Source: Ancylobacter mangrovi (GTDB lineage Bacteria; Pseudomonadota; Alphaproteobacteria; Rhizobiales; Xanthobacteraceae). From it: a DNA stretch of 64,000 nucleotides. The stretch spans positions 62,001-126,000 of the forward strand of contig NZ_JANTHZ010000005.1 of the NCBI RefSeq assembly GCF_024752355.1, read 5' to 3'. The position numbers and the translations under genes were made by a program. Within the stretch, counting starts at the first letter, position 1. The number at the start of each line of letters is the position of its first letter. The notes under the pieces are model-generated. The model was not told the origin of the DNA. It searched no databases and worked only from the letters and a program-made list of their open reading frames with translations. Positions 8,801 through 16,618 of this stretch are shown here, one piece after another.

Positions 8801-9708
8801 CGACCCTGATCGAGATCGACCATATCGGCGAGCTGACGCGTGAGGTGTTCGGCCCGGTGCTGCATGTCGTGCGCTATCGGCGCGAGGCGCTCGGCGAGCT
8901 GATCGAGGCGATCGACGCCACCGGCTACGGCCTCACCTTCGGGCTGCACACCCGCATCGACGAGACCATCGCCCAGGTCACCGCGCGCATCGAGGCCGGC
9001 AATATCTATGTGAACCGCAACGTCATCGGCGCAGTGGTCGGGGTCCAGCCCTTCGGCGGGCACGGCCTGTCGGGCACCGGGCCGAAGGCGGGCGGGGCGC
9101 TCTATCTGCTGCGCCTGCTGTCGCAGCGCCCGGCGGCCAGCCTCGCCGCCTCGAACGCCTCGGATGAGGCGCGGCTTTGGGTCGACTTCCAGTCCGATCC
9201 CCTCACCCGCGACCTCGCCGGCGCGGCCGTGGGCTGCGCTCCCTACGGCCATCAGGCCGAGCTCGCCGGGCCGGTGGGCGAGCGCAACGTCTACGCCCTC
9301 GGCCCGCGCGGCACGGTGCTGTGCCTCGCCGCCACCGAGCGCGGCCTCGCGGTGCAAATCGCCTGCGCGCTCGCCACGGGCAACCACGTGCTGCTGGAAG
9401 GCTCGAGCCTGCCGCCGCTGCCGATCGGGCTGGAGGGCTGGATCTCGCTCGCCGAGGCTCCGGAGGGTGGCGACCTTCAGGGCGCGCGCTTCGACGCGGT
9501 GCTGTTCGAGGGCGACGGCGACGCGCTGCGGCGCCTCAACCAGGACATCGCCGCCCGGCAGGGCGCCATCGTCCTTGTGCACGGGCTCACGCCCGAGGCG
9601 CTGGAATCCGGCGCGCTCTACCCGCTCGACATGCTGATGCTGGAACGCTCGATCAGCACCAACACGGCGGCGGCCGGCGGCAATGCCAGCCTGATGAGCA
9701 TCGGCTAG
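5851..9708 (+). CDS. putA: PutA: proline dehydrogenase / P5C dehydrogenase with N-terminal RHH domain
   Basis: This 1285-residue protein oxidises proline to glutamate in two steps at the inner membrane. Residues 1-47 (TIGVKIDEELRDRLKAAAGR) form a ribbon-helix-helix DNA-binding domain, so the protein should also repress its own promoter when proline is low. The proline dehydrogenase barrel spans about residues 190-560, with GPGISIKLSALHPRYSR, MIRLVKGAYWDSEIKRAQ, QFATHNAQTL and NGANSSFVNRI. The aldehyde dehydrogenase domain follows, with CISPWNFPLAIFTGQVAAAL, FTGSTEVARLIQ, the glutamate in LIAETGGQNA, and catalytic Cys902 in SAGQRCSALR. A C-terminal region of about 180 residues completes a long type B/C PutA. 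A transcription terminator lies just downstream. Confidence 0.95.
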   Translation: MANTTIGVKIDEELRDRLKAAAGREGRSAHALVKQALITAIERVEHGLPPATGTGEWEAAAPEGADAADAAASPFLPFARGVHPQSVLRARITGAYRMPETECLPLLVGPATLPGPRAEAAKERSRALVEALRAKGQKGPVEGLIHEYSLSSQEGVALMCLAEALLRIPDRATRDALIRDKIGHGDWQAHLGHSPSLFVNAATWGLVLTGKLTTTSSEAGLSGALTKLIGRGGEPLIRKGVDVAMRMMGEQFVTGQTISEALANSRRMEAKGFRYSFDMLGEAATTESDAQRYLADYEQAIHAIGKASAGRGIYEGPGISIKLSALHPRYSRAQYDRVINELLPRIITLAKLARHYDIGINIDAEEADRLELSLDLLESLCFEESLSSWNGIGFVIQAYQKRCPYAIDYLIDLARRSGHRLMIRLVKGAYWDSEIKRAQLDGLEGFPVYTRKAHTDVAYLACARKLLAAPDAVFPQFATHNAQTLSTVMEMAGPNYYAGQYEFQCLHGMGEPLYEEVVGREKLGRPCRIYAPVGTHETLLAYLVRRLLENGANSSFVNRIADKAVPLEELIESPVEAAARIEPLGAPHPRIAAPAEMFGEVRRNSAGLDLSNEQRLASLAAALLAGSAAPLKAVPLLGDGPAAGIARPVLNPADHRDEVGTVEEATPEIVARAMDLAHASAPIWQSTPPQERAACLLRAAEIMEARMPALIGTIVREAGKSYPNAIGEVREAVDFLRYYGAQVRDGFSLDTHRPLGPVVCISPWNFPLAIFTGQVAAALAAGNAVLAKPAEETPLIACAAVEILREAGVPPGAVQLVPGAGEVGAALVGDARTRGVMFTGSTEVARLIQRQLAERLNPDGGVIPLIAETGGQNAMIVDSSALAEQVVADVLTSAFDSAGQRCSALRILCLQEDVADRMLEMLRGALKELSVGNPVHLSTDIGPVITAEAKAGIEAHIARMREAGRRVEQLALAEACQHGTFVPPTLIEIDHIGELTREVFGPVLHVVRYRREALGELIEAIDATGYGLTFGLHTRIDETIAQVTARIEAGNIYVNRNVIGAVVGVQPFGGHGLSGTGPKAGGALYLLRLLSQRPAASLAASNASDEARLWVDFQSDPLTRDLAGAAVGCAPYGHQAELAGPVGERNVYALGPRGTVLCLAATERGLAVQIACALATGNHVLLEGSSLPPLPIGLEGWISLAEAPEGGDLQGARFDAVLFEGDGDALRRLNQDIAARQGAIVLVHGLTPEALESGALYPLDMLMLERSISTNTAAAGGNASLMSIG

Positions 9709-9736
9709 CCGCAGCCGCGCCCGCTCCGCCACGAAA

Positions 9737-9764
9737 AAGGGACGGCAGTCGCCCGCCGTCCCTT
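9737..9764 (-). terminator. Rho-independent terminator of the alpha/beta hydrolase gene
   Basis: AAGGGACGGC and GCCGTCCCTT pair perfectly over 10 bases around an 8-base loop. Read on the minus strand the hairpin is followed by a run of five T, so it is a strong intrinsic terminator for the hydrolase. On the plus strand it may also stop putA transcripts, though the T run there is short. Confidence 0.8.
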
Positions 9765-9792
9765 CCTGCGTATGTCGTGTCGCGCGATAGGC

Positions 9793-10650
9793 TTACGCGG
9801 CCTGCGCCAGCGGCTTGCCCTCGACGAAGGCGAGCAGGTCCGGGTTGAGCACGTCCGCATGCACGGTCAGCATGCCGTGCGGATAGCCGGGATAGGTCTT
9901 GAGCGTGCCGTTCTGCACCAGCTTGACCGAGAGGCGGCCGGCATCGTCGATCGGCACCACCTGGTCGTCCTCGCCGTGCAGCACCAGCGTCGGCACGCTG
10001 ATCGCCTTCAGGTCCTCGGTCTGGTCGGTCTCGGAGAACGCCTTGATGCCCTCGTAATGGGCCTTGGCCGAGCCCATCATCCCCTGCCGCCACCAGTTGC
10101 GGATGACGCCCTCGGAGATCGTCGCGCCCGGCCGGTTGAAGCCGTAGAACGGCCCGGTCGGAACGTCGAGGAAGAACTGGGCACGGCTGGCCGCCAGCGC
10201 CGAACGGAGGCCGTCGAACACCTCGATCGGCAGGCCGCCCGGATTGGCCTCGGTCTTCAGCATCAGCGGCGGAACGGCGCTCACCAGCACCGCCTTGGCG
10301 ACCCGGCCCTGCGGCTCGCCGTGCCGGGCGACATAGCGCGCGACCTCGCCACCGCCGGTGGAATGGCCGATATGCACCGCGTTGCGCAGGTCGAGATGCT
10401 CCATCACCGCCGCGGCGTCGGCGGCGTAATGGTCCATGTCGTGGCCTTCGGAGACCTGCGCCGAGCGGCCATGGCCGCGCCGGTCGTGGGCGATCACGCG
10501 GTAACCCTTGCCGAGGAAGAACAGCATCTGGGCGTCCCAGTCGTCGGCCGAGAGCGGCCAGCCGTGGTGGAACACGATCGGCTGGGCGTCCTTCGGACCC
10601 CAGTCCTTGTAGAATATCTCGACACCATCCTTGGTTGTAACGTAGCCCAT
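9793..10650 (-). CDS. Alpha/beta hydrolase, non-heme chloroperoxidase type
   Basis: The 285-residue hydrolase starts at the ATG at 10650, with AGGGAA eight bases upstream. The nucleophile elbow is [12 protein letters not shown] (Ser97). The acid is in [10 protein letters not shown] and the histidine in YPGYPHGML near the C-terminus. The oxyanion region is [13 protein letters not shown]. This combination marks the cofactor-free haloperoxidase/arylesterase group, whose members are serine esterases that can also make peracids from acetate and hydrogen peroxide. No signal peptide is visible, so it is cytoplasmic. An AraC regulator lies 170 bases upstream on the same strand and may control it. The physiological ester is unknown. 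Confidence 0.88.
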   Translation of the reverse strand: MGYVTTKDGVEIFYKDWGPKDAQPIVFHHGWPLSADDWDAQMLFFLGKGYRVIAHDRRGHGRSAQVSEGHDMDHYAADAAAVMEHLDLRNAVHIGHSTGGGEVARYVARHGEPQGRVAKAVLVSAVPPLMLKTEANPGGLPIEVFDGLRSALAASRAQFFLDVPTGPFYGFNRPGATISEGVIRNWWRQGMMGSAKAHYEGIKAFSETDQTEDLKAISVPTLVLHGEDDQVVPIDDAGRLSVKLVQNGTLKTYPGYPHGMLTVHADVLNPDLLAFVEGKPLAQAA

Positions 10651-10820
10651 GGTGAAATTCCCTGTGTTTGCGGAGCGTTCAGTCTGGAAGGATGCCCCGA
10701 TCGCCATGCCGCGGACGGCGCGGTCGAGGGACGGGACGGGCGCTCACGGGCGCCCGTCGAACGTGGCCGGCTTCGTCGCGGAACCGGATGCGTCGCGGCT
10801 GCGCGGCGAAGCCCGCCCGG

Positions 10821-11663
10821 TCAGCCCCGCATGCGGTTGGCGCTGCGCCACTGATAGGGCGTCTCGCCGACGATCTTGCGGAACACGGTAGTGAAATGTG
10901 CCTGCGTCTGGAAGCCGACGCCGAGCGCGATCTGGATCAGCGAGTCGCCGGTCTCCAGCATCATCTGCTGGGCTGCCTCGATCCGCTGGCGCAGCAGGTA
11001 GTCGTGCGGACGCATGCCGGTCGAGACCCGGAACTGGGCGGCGAAGTGCATGCGGCTCAGCCCGGCCGCGGTCGCCATGTCGGCCAGCGTGACGCTTTCG
11101 GCCAGGTTCTCGGCGACATAGGCGGCGACGCGCTTGAAGCGCCACTTGGGAAGGCCGGACTTGGGCCGGCGCGTTTCCTTCGGTTGCACCGGCGCGTCGG
11201 CCGGAGCCTCGAGATCCGCGGTGCGGGTTTCACCGCCGGGCAGACCGAGCAGCCGGGTGAGGATGGCGAGCCGCAGCGCGTCGGCATAAAGGCCGGAATA
11301 TTCGCTGCCATTGCCCTGCGCGGCACCGAGCGCGAGGGTCAGCCGGTCGATCACCGGATCGCCGCGGCCGGAGAGGTCGCCATCCCGGCCGGACAGCATG
11401 CCGACCACGCGCTCATATTCGCTGCGGGGCATGGCGAGGCGGACGACGTCCGCGTCGGGGCCCTCCGGCGTCCGCCCGTTCTGCGGCGAGACGGCGACCG
11501 ACATGCCGACATGGTCGAGGCGGACGGAGAGACTTTCATTCGCGCCGTCCCATGCGTCCGGACCGCTCCGAGGCGCCCGGCCATGGGCGGCGGCCGGCTG
11601 GATTTCGACGATACGGGGGGTGACGGCGAGGCCTTCGAAAGGCGGCGAGACATGGAGCGACAT
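10821..11663 (-). CDS. AraC-family transcriptional regulator
   Basis: The protein has 280 residues. The C-terminal 100 form the two helix-turn-helix units of AraC/XylS proteins (VTLADMATAAGLSRMHFAAQ and IALGVGFQTQAHFTTVFRK). The N-terminal region (about 1-170) has no cupin signature I can recognise and includes a Pro/Lys/Arg-rich linker (QPKETRRPKSGLPKWRFKR) before the DNA-binding part. The layout resembles the regulators that sense oxidants or small aromatics upstream of hydrolase genes, but the effector is unknown. The gene precedes the alpha/beta hydrolase on the same strand with a 170-base gap, so it is either a regulator of that gene or part of one unit with it. The start is supported by GAGGA about 10 bases upstream. 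Confidence 0.87.
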   Translation of the reverse strand: MSLHVSPPFEGLAVTPRIVEIQPAAAHGRAPRSGPDAWDGANESLSVRLDHVGMSVAVSPQNGRTPEGPDADVVRLAMPRSEYERVVGMLSGRDGDLSGRGDPVIDRLTLALGAAQGNGSEYSGLYADALRLAILTRLLGLPGGETRTADLEAPADAPVQPKETRRPKSGLPKWRFKRVAAYVAENLAESVTLADMATAAGLSRMHFAAQFRVSTGMRPHDYLLRQRIEAAQQMMLETGDSLIQIALGVGFQTQAHFTTVFRKIVGETPYQWRSANRMRG

Positions 11664-11857
11664 GGGCCTGATCCTCTGATCTTCGAAGCTGCAGAAGCCG
11701 CTGGATGCTGCCTTCAGGAGAGATCCGCAGATCGGGGGATGGTGCTTTGCCCTCCCCGCGACATCGGTTGGTTCTCTCGATCCGGCGATGCGTTCCGCTC
11801 GTTGCTGGCGATGTTCGAAGGATGATCGAGCCGCGTCCCGCCCTCCATTCTACGTGG

Positions 11858-11887
11858 GTTTGGCCGCCTATATGATGAGTTTGGCCG
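11858..11887. repeat. Two direct repeats 21 bases apart in the 422-base gap before the kinase gene
   Basis: GTTTGGCCG occurs at 11858-11866 and again at 11879-11887, exactly two helical turns apart. This is the spacing favoured by AraC-type regulators and response regulators. The pair lies between the AraC gene and the histidine kinase gene, about 200 bases before the kinase start. No gene is recognisable elsewhere in 11664-12085. The role is inferred only. Confidence 0.35.
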
Positions 11888-12085
11888 ACCGATACCTTGG
11901 TATGGTGCCGACCGCACGGACGAGGAGAACCGGGCGAGGACGGCCGCCGGGAAGCGCCGCTTCGCGCCCGGTGCGTGCGTTTCGGATAGACTGCCGCGCG
12001 CCGACGCGGCGTTGATGGGCCCGCATGGCATGCGGAGGATGGCGCGCGGCAGACAGGCGCCATCGGGGGATCGGCAGGCTGGGAC

Positions 12086-13552
12086 ATGGACGATCGCGGT
12101 GATGCGACGGGGCACGAGGATACCGACATCGAACCGGGGAAGAACTGGCAGATGGCCGTGCTGGCCACCATCCTCGCCGCGGCGATCTTCGCGCTCGACA
12201 CCTTCTCGCCGGTCGACATGGCGATCGCGGTTCTCTACGTCGTCGTCGTCCTGCTGGCGGCGAACTATGTGGAGCGGCGGGGCCTGCTGGCCATTTCCGG
12301 CCTGTGCGTCGGCCTGACGCTGGCGAGCTTCTTCATCATCCATGGCGACAGCTTCGATCTCGGCTCGGTCATGCGCTGCGCGGTCAGCATCGCGGCGATC
12401 ACGGTCACCACGCTGCTGTCGCTGCGCAACCAGGACGCCACCGATTCCCTGAAGGAGCAGGCCGCCCTGCTCGACCTCACCCATGACGCGATCTTCGTGC
12501 GCGATACGGAAGACGTCATCCGCTACTGGAGCCAGGGCGCGCAGGAGCTCTATGGCTGGACGCGGGCCGAGGCGGTCGGCCGCAACGCCGCCGATCTGCT
12601 GAAGACCGCCTTCCCCCATGCGCTCGCCACCATCCGCCGCGAGCTGCTCCAGACCGGCCGCTGGGAAGGCGAACTGACCCATACCCGCAAGGACGGCAGC
12701 CGGGTGACGGTGATGAGCCGCTGGTCGCTGCAGCGCGACGAGCGCGGGCGGCCCGCGGCCACCATGGAAACCAATAGCGACCTCACCGAGCGGCGCCGGG
12801 CCGAGGACGCGCTGCACCAGACCCGCACCCAGCTCACCCACGTCACGCGCATCACCACGCTCGGCGAGCTGACCGCTTCCATCGCCCACGAGATCAACCA
12901 GCCGCTCGCCGCCGTCGTCACCAACGGCGCGGCGTGCCTGCGCTGGCTCGACCGGCCCGAGCCCGACATCGGCGAAGCCAAGGCCAGCGTCGAGCGCATG
13001 ATCAGCAACGGCCGCCGGGCGAGCGACGTGGTGGCGCGGCTGCGCGCCCTCGCCCGCCGCAGCGAGCCCCAGCACACGCCGCTCGACGTCAACGAAGTGG
13101 TCGAGGAGATGCTGCAATTGCTGGAGCGCGAGCTGGCCCAGCACCGCATCGCGCTGGAGCTGGCGTTCGACCGCCACGTGCCGGCGGTGGCCGGCGACCG
13201 GGTGCAGCTCCAGCAGGTACTCATCAACCTCTCGCTCAACGCCATGCAGGCGATGGACGCGGTTCCGCCGCGGGGCCGGCGTCTCGGCATCGTCACCCGT
13301 GCGGAGCAGGACGAGGAGGGTCGAGCGGTCGTCATCGAGGTGCGCGACCGCGGGCCGGGAATCGCGCCGGAGAACCTGCCGAAGCTCTTCAACGCCTTCT
13401 ACAGCACCAAGCAGGACGGCATGGGGATGGGCCTGTCCATCTCCCGTTCCATCATCGAAGCCCATGGCGGGCGCATCGCCGCCGCGCCGAACGAAACGGG
13501 CGGCATGACCTTCGCCGTCAGGCTGCCCGTGCCGGAGGATGAACCGACGTGA
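12086..13552 (+). CDS. Membrane sensor histidine kinase with PAS domain
   Basis: This 488-residue kinase is FixL/TtrS-like. Three or four membrane helices fill residues 23-113 (for example [16 protein letters not shown]). A PAS domain follows at about 125-237 ([20 protein letters not shown]). The phosphoacceptor His268 lies in [13 protein letters not shown], an HWE-free HisKA variant typical of FixL. The ATPase domain has [17 protein letters not shown] (N box), [13 protein letters not shown] (G1) and [12 protein letters not shown] (G2). The stimulus is unknown; the PAS lacks any heme-ligand pattern I can identify. The last 4 bases overlap the GTG of the response regulator, so the two are translationally coupled partners. 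Confidence 0.93.
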   Translation: MDDRGDATGHEDTDIEPGKNWQMAVLATILAAAIFALDTFSPVDMAIAVLYVVVVLLAANYVERRGLLAISGLCVGLTLASFFIIHGDSFDLGSVMRCAVSIAAITVTTLLSLRNQDATDSLKEQAALLDLTHDAIFVRDTEDVIRYWSQGAQELYGWTRAEAVGRNAADLLKTAFPHALATIRRELLQTGRWEGELTHTRKDGSRVTVMSRWSLQRDERGRPAATMETNSDLTERRRAEDALHQTRTQLTHVTRITTLGELTASIAHEINQPLAAVVTNGAACLRWLDRPEPDIGEAKASVERMISNGRRASDVVARLRALARRSEPQHTPLDVNEVVEEMLQLLERELAQHRIALELAFDRHVPAVAGDRVQLQQVLINLSLNAMQAMDAVPPRGRRLGIVTRAEQDEEGRAVVIEVRDRGPGIAPENLPKLFNAFYSTKQDGMGMGLSISRSIIEAHGGRIAAAPNETGGMTFAVRLPVPEDEPT

Positions 13553-14202
13553 TCGCCCCGCCCTCTCAACCCGCCTCCCCGACCGACGAGCCGCTGGTGA
13601 TCGTGGTCGACGACGACGCCGAACTGCGCGAGGGCCTTTCGAGCCTGTTCCGCTCCATCGGGCTCCGGGTCGAACTGTTCGGCTCGGCCGGCGAGTTGCT
13701 GGCGGCCCGCCTGCCCGACGTGCCGCGCTGCCTCGTGCTCGACATCCGGCTGCCGAATGTGAGCGGCCTCGATTTCCAGAGCCAGCTCGCCCGATCGGAC
13801 GTCGAGATGCCGATCATCTTCATGACCGGCCACGGCGACATCCCGATGTCCGTGCGGGCGATGAAGGCGGGTGCGGTCGACTTCCTCACCAAGCCCTTCC
13901 GCGACCAGGACATGCTCGACGCGGTGTCGGCGGCTCTGCAGATGGACCGCGAGCGGCGCGCGGCCCAGAAGAGCGTTTCCGACGTGCGCGCGCTGTTCGA
14001 CACGTTGACCGCGCGCGAGAAGGAAATCATGACGCTGGTGACCACCGGCCTCATGAACAAGCAGGTCGCCGCCGAAGTCGGCTTGAGCGAGATCACGGTC
14101 AAGATCCACCGCGGCCATGTAATGAAGAAAATGGGCGCGCGCTCGCTCGCCGATCTCGTGCGCATGGCCGAGACACTCGGCCTGCATGATGCCAAGAGAT
14201 AG
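13549..14202 (+). CDS. FixJ/LuxR-type response regulator
   Basis: The 217-residue regulator has an N-terminal receiver with acidic pocket VVDDD (residues 19-23), phosphoacceptor Asp65 in [12 protein letters not shown] and Lys115 in FLTKPF. A LuxR-type helix-turn-helix covers about residues 150-210 ([33 protein letters not shown]). Length and layout match FixJ, TtrR and TodT-like regulators. The start is a GTG that overlaps the kinase stop (GTGA), which argues strongly that this is the cognate partner. Target promoters are unknown. The paired direct repeats at 11858-11887 would be a natural place to look for autoregulation. Confidence 0.93.
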   Translation: MIAPPSQPASPTDEPLVIVVDDDAELREGLSSLFRSIGLRVELFGSAGELLAARLPDVPRCLVLDIRLPNVSGLDFQSQLARSDVEMPIIFMTGHGDIPMSVRAMKAGAVDFLTKPFRDQDMLDAVSAALQMDRERRAAQKSVSDVRALFDTLTAREKEIMTLVTTGLMNKQVAAEVGLSEITVKIHRGHVMKKMGARSLADLVRMAETLGLHDAKR

Positions 14203-14307
14203 GCTGGCAAACCTGCGTATAATTCGAATTCGATGGGGACCGGCCTATATTCCGACCAGAAACGGCGCCCGGCGCCGCATTGGAATTCAACCCCGAGGTA
14301 TAGTGAA

Positions 14308-14697
14308 GTGTCCCCTCTACCGATGATTTCGATCATCGACGATGACGAATCGGTTCGCGTCGCGACGGAAAGCCTGGTGCGCTCGCTGGGTCTTGCCGCC
14401 CGCACCTTCGCCTCCGCCGAGGATTTCCTGAAATCCTCGCTGGTGGAGGAGACGGCCTGCGTCATCACCGATGTGCAGATGCCCGGCATGAGCGGGGTCG
14501 AGCTGCAGAGCGTGCTGCGCGCCCGCGGCGCGGATACGCCGCTCATCTTCATCACCGCCTTCCCCGAGGAACGCGTCCGCCGGCAGGCGGATGCGGGTGG
14601 CGCCATCGGCTTCCTTGCGAAGCCCTTCGACGGCTCCGCCATGATCGAATGCATCGACCGCGCCCTGACCGCGCGCGGCGCCGCGCCCCGCCCCTGA
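14308..14697 (+). CDS. Single-domain response regulator (receiver only)
   Basis: About 129 residues form one CheY-like receiver of the FixJ type. Acidic pocket IIDDDESV, phosphoacceptor Asp55 in VITDVQMPGMSG and Lys105 in FLAKPF are all present. No output domain follows, so it acts by phosphotransfer or protein contact. The start is taken as the GTG at 14308, preceded by GAGG 8 bases upstream; the ATG at 14323 is possible. It sits 105 bases after the FixJ-like regulator on the same strand and probably competes for, or drains, phosphate from the same kinase, as FixT- or SdrG-like elements do in related bacteria. That role is an inference. Confidence 0.88.
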   Translation: MSPLPMISIIDDDESVRVATESLVRSLGLAARTFASAEDFLKSSLVEETACVITDVQMPGMSGVELQSVLRARGADTPLIFITAFPEERVRRQADAGGAIGFLAKPFDGSAMIECIDRALTARGAAPRP

Positions 14698-14787
14698 GCG
14701 GGACGCGGAGCGCCGAAGCTTCCGACGACCGAAGGCCGGACGGCGGAAGTCCGGGACAGCGGCCGGCAGATCGGCTCTAATGTCGAC

Positions 14788-15303
14788 ATGACCCGTTCTC
14801 CAGTCCCGCCGGCGCGCGCGAGGCGCCGGCCGCTACGCGCCGGACTGCTGTTCCTGCTCCGGCTCCTGCTCGCGATCATCATTCTCGCCGACGAGCTGTT
14901 CCGGCCGTTCTATCGTCCGCTGATCGACCGCCTCGCCGCGCTCAGGCTGATGCAGGCCTTCGAGCGCTGGGTCGGCGCGCGCTCGCCCTTCACCATTCTG
15001 GTCCTGCTCGCCATTCCCTACCTCACGGTCGAGCCGTTCAAGTTCATCGCGCTGATCTGGATCGCCGACGGCGCGGTGCGCACGGGGACGCTGGCGCTGG
15101 TGCTGGCCTATCTGATCAGCTTCGTCGTGGTCGAGCGCATCTTCACCGCCGGCCGACCGAAGCTGATGACCATCGCGTGGATGGCCTGGCTGATCGAGAC
15201 CGCGACTGCGGTGCAGCGCCAGCTCTTCGCCTGGCTGCGGATCGACCTCATCAAGCAGGAGACGCTGCGTCAGCTTCGCCGGCTGCGAGCCTCGCTCCGC
15301 TGA
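14788..15303 (+). CDS. Hypothetical membrane protein
   Basis: The 171-residue protein is highly basic at the N-terminus (ARARRRPLRAG) and has three or four hydrophobic segments, around residues 17-35, 68-80, 85-100 and 103-118. The C-terminus is amphipathic and rich in Arg, Lys and Gln (RIDLIKQETLRQLRRLRASL), suggesting a cytoplasmic coiled tail. I do not recognise a family and no catalytic motif is visible. It lies alone between the receiver protein and Dps, with 90 and 169 bases on either side. The reading frame is solidly coding by its third-position GC bias, but the exact start is unsure because no strong ribosome-binding site is seen. Confidence 0.7.
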   Translation: MTRSPVPPARARRRPLRAGLLFLLRLLLAIIILADELFRPFYRPLIDRLAALRLMQAFERWVGARSPFTILVLLAIPYLTVEPFKFIALIWIADGAVRTGTLALVLAYLISFVVVERIFTAGRPKLMTIAWMAWLIETATAVQRQLFAWLRIDLIKQETLRQLRRLRASLR

Positions 15304-15472
15304 GCCCAGCAAACGCAGGTATGAGCGATCTAGACGAGCGGTCAATTCTCAAGCGCGGGGCAGCGCCCTAGATCATTGTCGTGGGACGGGCCTCTCGCCT
15401 GTGCCCCTCTACGGGTGTACCGTCGCACCGGTCTCCCGGGTCAATCTCGATCGTCAGCCATGGAGCGCGACA

Positions 15473-15991
15473 ATGGACTCAGCCTCGGCAAAGAGCCGCC
15501 AGAAGGCCCCTCTCTCCACCCCCACCGATCTCGGCTCGAACGCCACGCGTGACGTCGCCGCCGCGCTCACCGGCGTTCTCGCCGACATGTTCGCCCTGTA
15601 CCTGAAGACGAAGAACTTCCACTGGCACATGTCCGGCCCGCATTTCCGCGACTATCACCTGCTGCTGGACGAGCATGGCGACCAGATCTTCGCCACCACG
15701 GACGACCTCGCCGAGCGCGCGCGTAAGGTCGGCGGCACGACGCTGCGCTCGATCGGCCATATCAGCCGGCTCCAGCGGCTCGAGGACAACGACGCCGAAT
15801 ACGTGACCCCCGAGGACATGCTGGCCGAGCTCGCCGAGGACAACCGCCGCATGGTCGGCTTCCTGCGCGAGGCCCACAATGTGTGCGACGAGTACGAGGA
15901 CGTCGCCAGCGCCAGCCTGATCGAGAACTGGATCGACGAGGCCGAGCGCCGCGCGTGGTTCCTGTTCGAGATGACCCGCAAGCCCAAATAG
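15473..15991 (+). CDS. dps: Dps-family ferritin-like DNA-protecting protein
   Basis: The 172-residue protein forms a dodecameric cage that oxidises and stores iron with hydrogen peroxide and shields DNA. The intersubunit ferroxidase ligands are in KNFHWHMSGPHFRDYHLLLD (residues about 44-63) and in DEHGDQIF. The downstream helices with RALGT-like TLRSIGHI and the terminal ENWIDEAERRAWFLFEM are also typical. The start ATG at 15473 follows GGAG; a longer frame from 15401 adds unrelated sequence. The N-terminal tail has several Lys/Arg residues (KSRQKAP) that could bind DNA. It is monocistronic, with 169 bases upstream available for stress- or iron-dependent control. Confidence 0.93.
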   Translation: MDSASAKSRQKAPLSTPTDLGSNATRDVAAALTGVLADMFALYLKTKNFHWHMSGPHFRDYHLLLDEHGDQIFATTDDLAERARKVGGTTLRSIGHISRLQRLEDNDAEYVTPEDMLAELAEDNRRMVGFLREAHNVCDEYEDVASASLIENWIDEAERRAWFLFEMTRKPK

Positions 15992-16072
15992 GCAGCAAGG
16001 CGAGGCACGCCCGAGTGCCTCGGGCCAGCACGCGAGACCGGCCGGCGCCACGCCGGCCGGAATGATTCCCGC

Positions 16073-16618
16073 CTATCCCGAGAAGCCGCCGGCGGCGAGG
16101 AAGGCCGCCTCTTCCGCCGTCGTCACGCGGCCCAGCACGGAATTGCGGTGCGGGAAGCGGCCGAAGCGGCGGATGATGTCCCGGTGCCCGTCGGCATGCC
16201 TGAGCACCTCCTCCCCGATCCCGGCGCAGATCGAGACCGAGATGTCCTGGTCCGCCATCTGCTCGGAGTGGGCGAAGGGCAGGCTGAAGAACACGCGCAG
16301 CGCCGGCTCCACCTGCCCGTCGAGCCCCGCGAGCCGCGCATGGCGGGCATAGAAGCGCGCCAGCGGATCGGTCGCGTACATGTGGCCGGTGCCGCGAAAG
16401 GCGTTGCGCGGAAACTGGTCGGTGAGGATCAGCAGCGCCAGCGTGCCCTCGGCCGTCGCCATCCAGCCATCGTGCCGGCGCGCGGCCACCTCCATGTGGA
16501 GATCGAGGAACAGGTCGCGGAACTGCCGGTCGAACGCGTCGTCCTTGGCGAACCAGGGCTCCTCCCCGGCCGCGCGCCAGAACGCGACCACGCCCGCGCC
16601 ATCGCCATCGGCGCTCAC
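16073..16618 (-). CDS. DUF924-family protein
   Basis: The 181-residue protein starts at a GTG that overlaps the stop codon of the Kef antiporter gene (GTGA), so translation is coupled. Family features are VVAFWRAAGEEPWFAKDDAFD near the N-terminus, ALLILTDQFPRNAFRGTGHM in the middle and RFGRFPHRNSVLGR near the end. DUF924 proteins are all-alpha, TPR-like and widespread in Proteobacteria, with no established biochemical role. Length is the family norm of about 180. The coupling to a potassium-efflux-type antiporter is the only context clue and does not by itself establish a function. Confidence 0.88.
   Translation of the reverse strand: MSADGDGAGVVAFWRAAGEEPWFAKDDAFDRQFRDLFLDLHMEVAARRHDGWMATAEGTLALLILTDQFPRNAFRGTGHMYATDPLARFYARHARLAGLDGQVEPALRVFFSLPFAHSEQMADQDISVSICAGIGEEVLRHADGHRDIIRRFGRFPHRNSVLGRVTTAEEAAFLAAGGFSG

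Noticed and set aside
7006-9732. Open frame of 908 codons antisense to putA
   Set aside because: Shadow of the aldehyde dehydrogenase half of PutA; composition is unlike a real protein.
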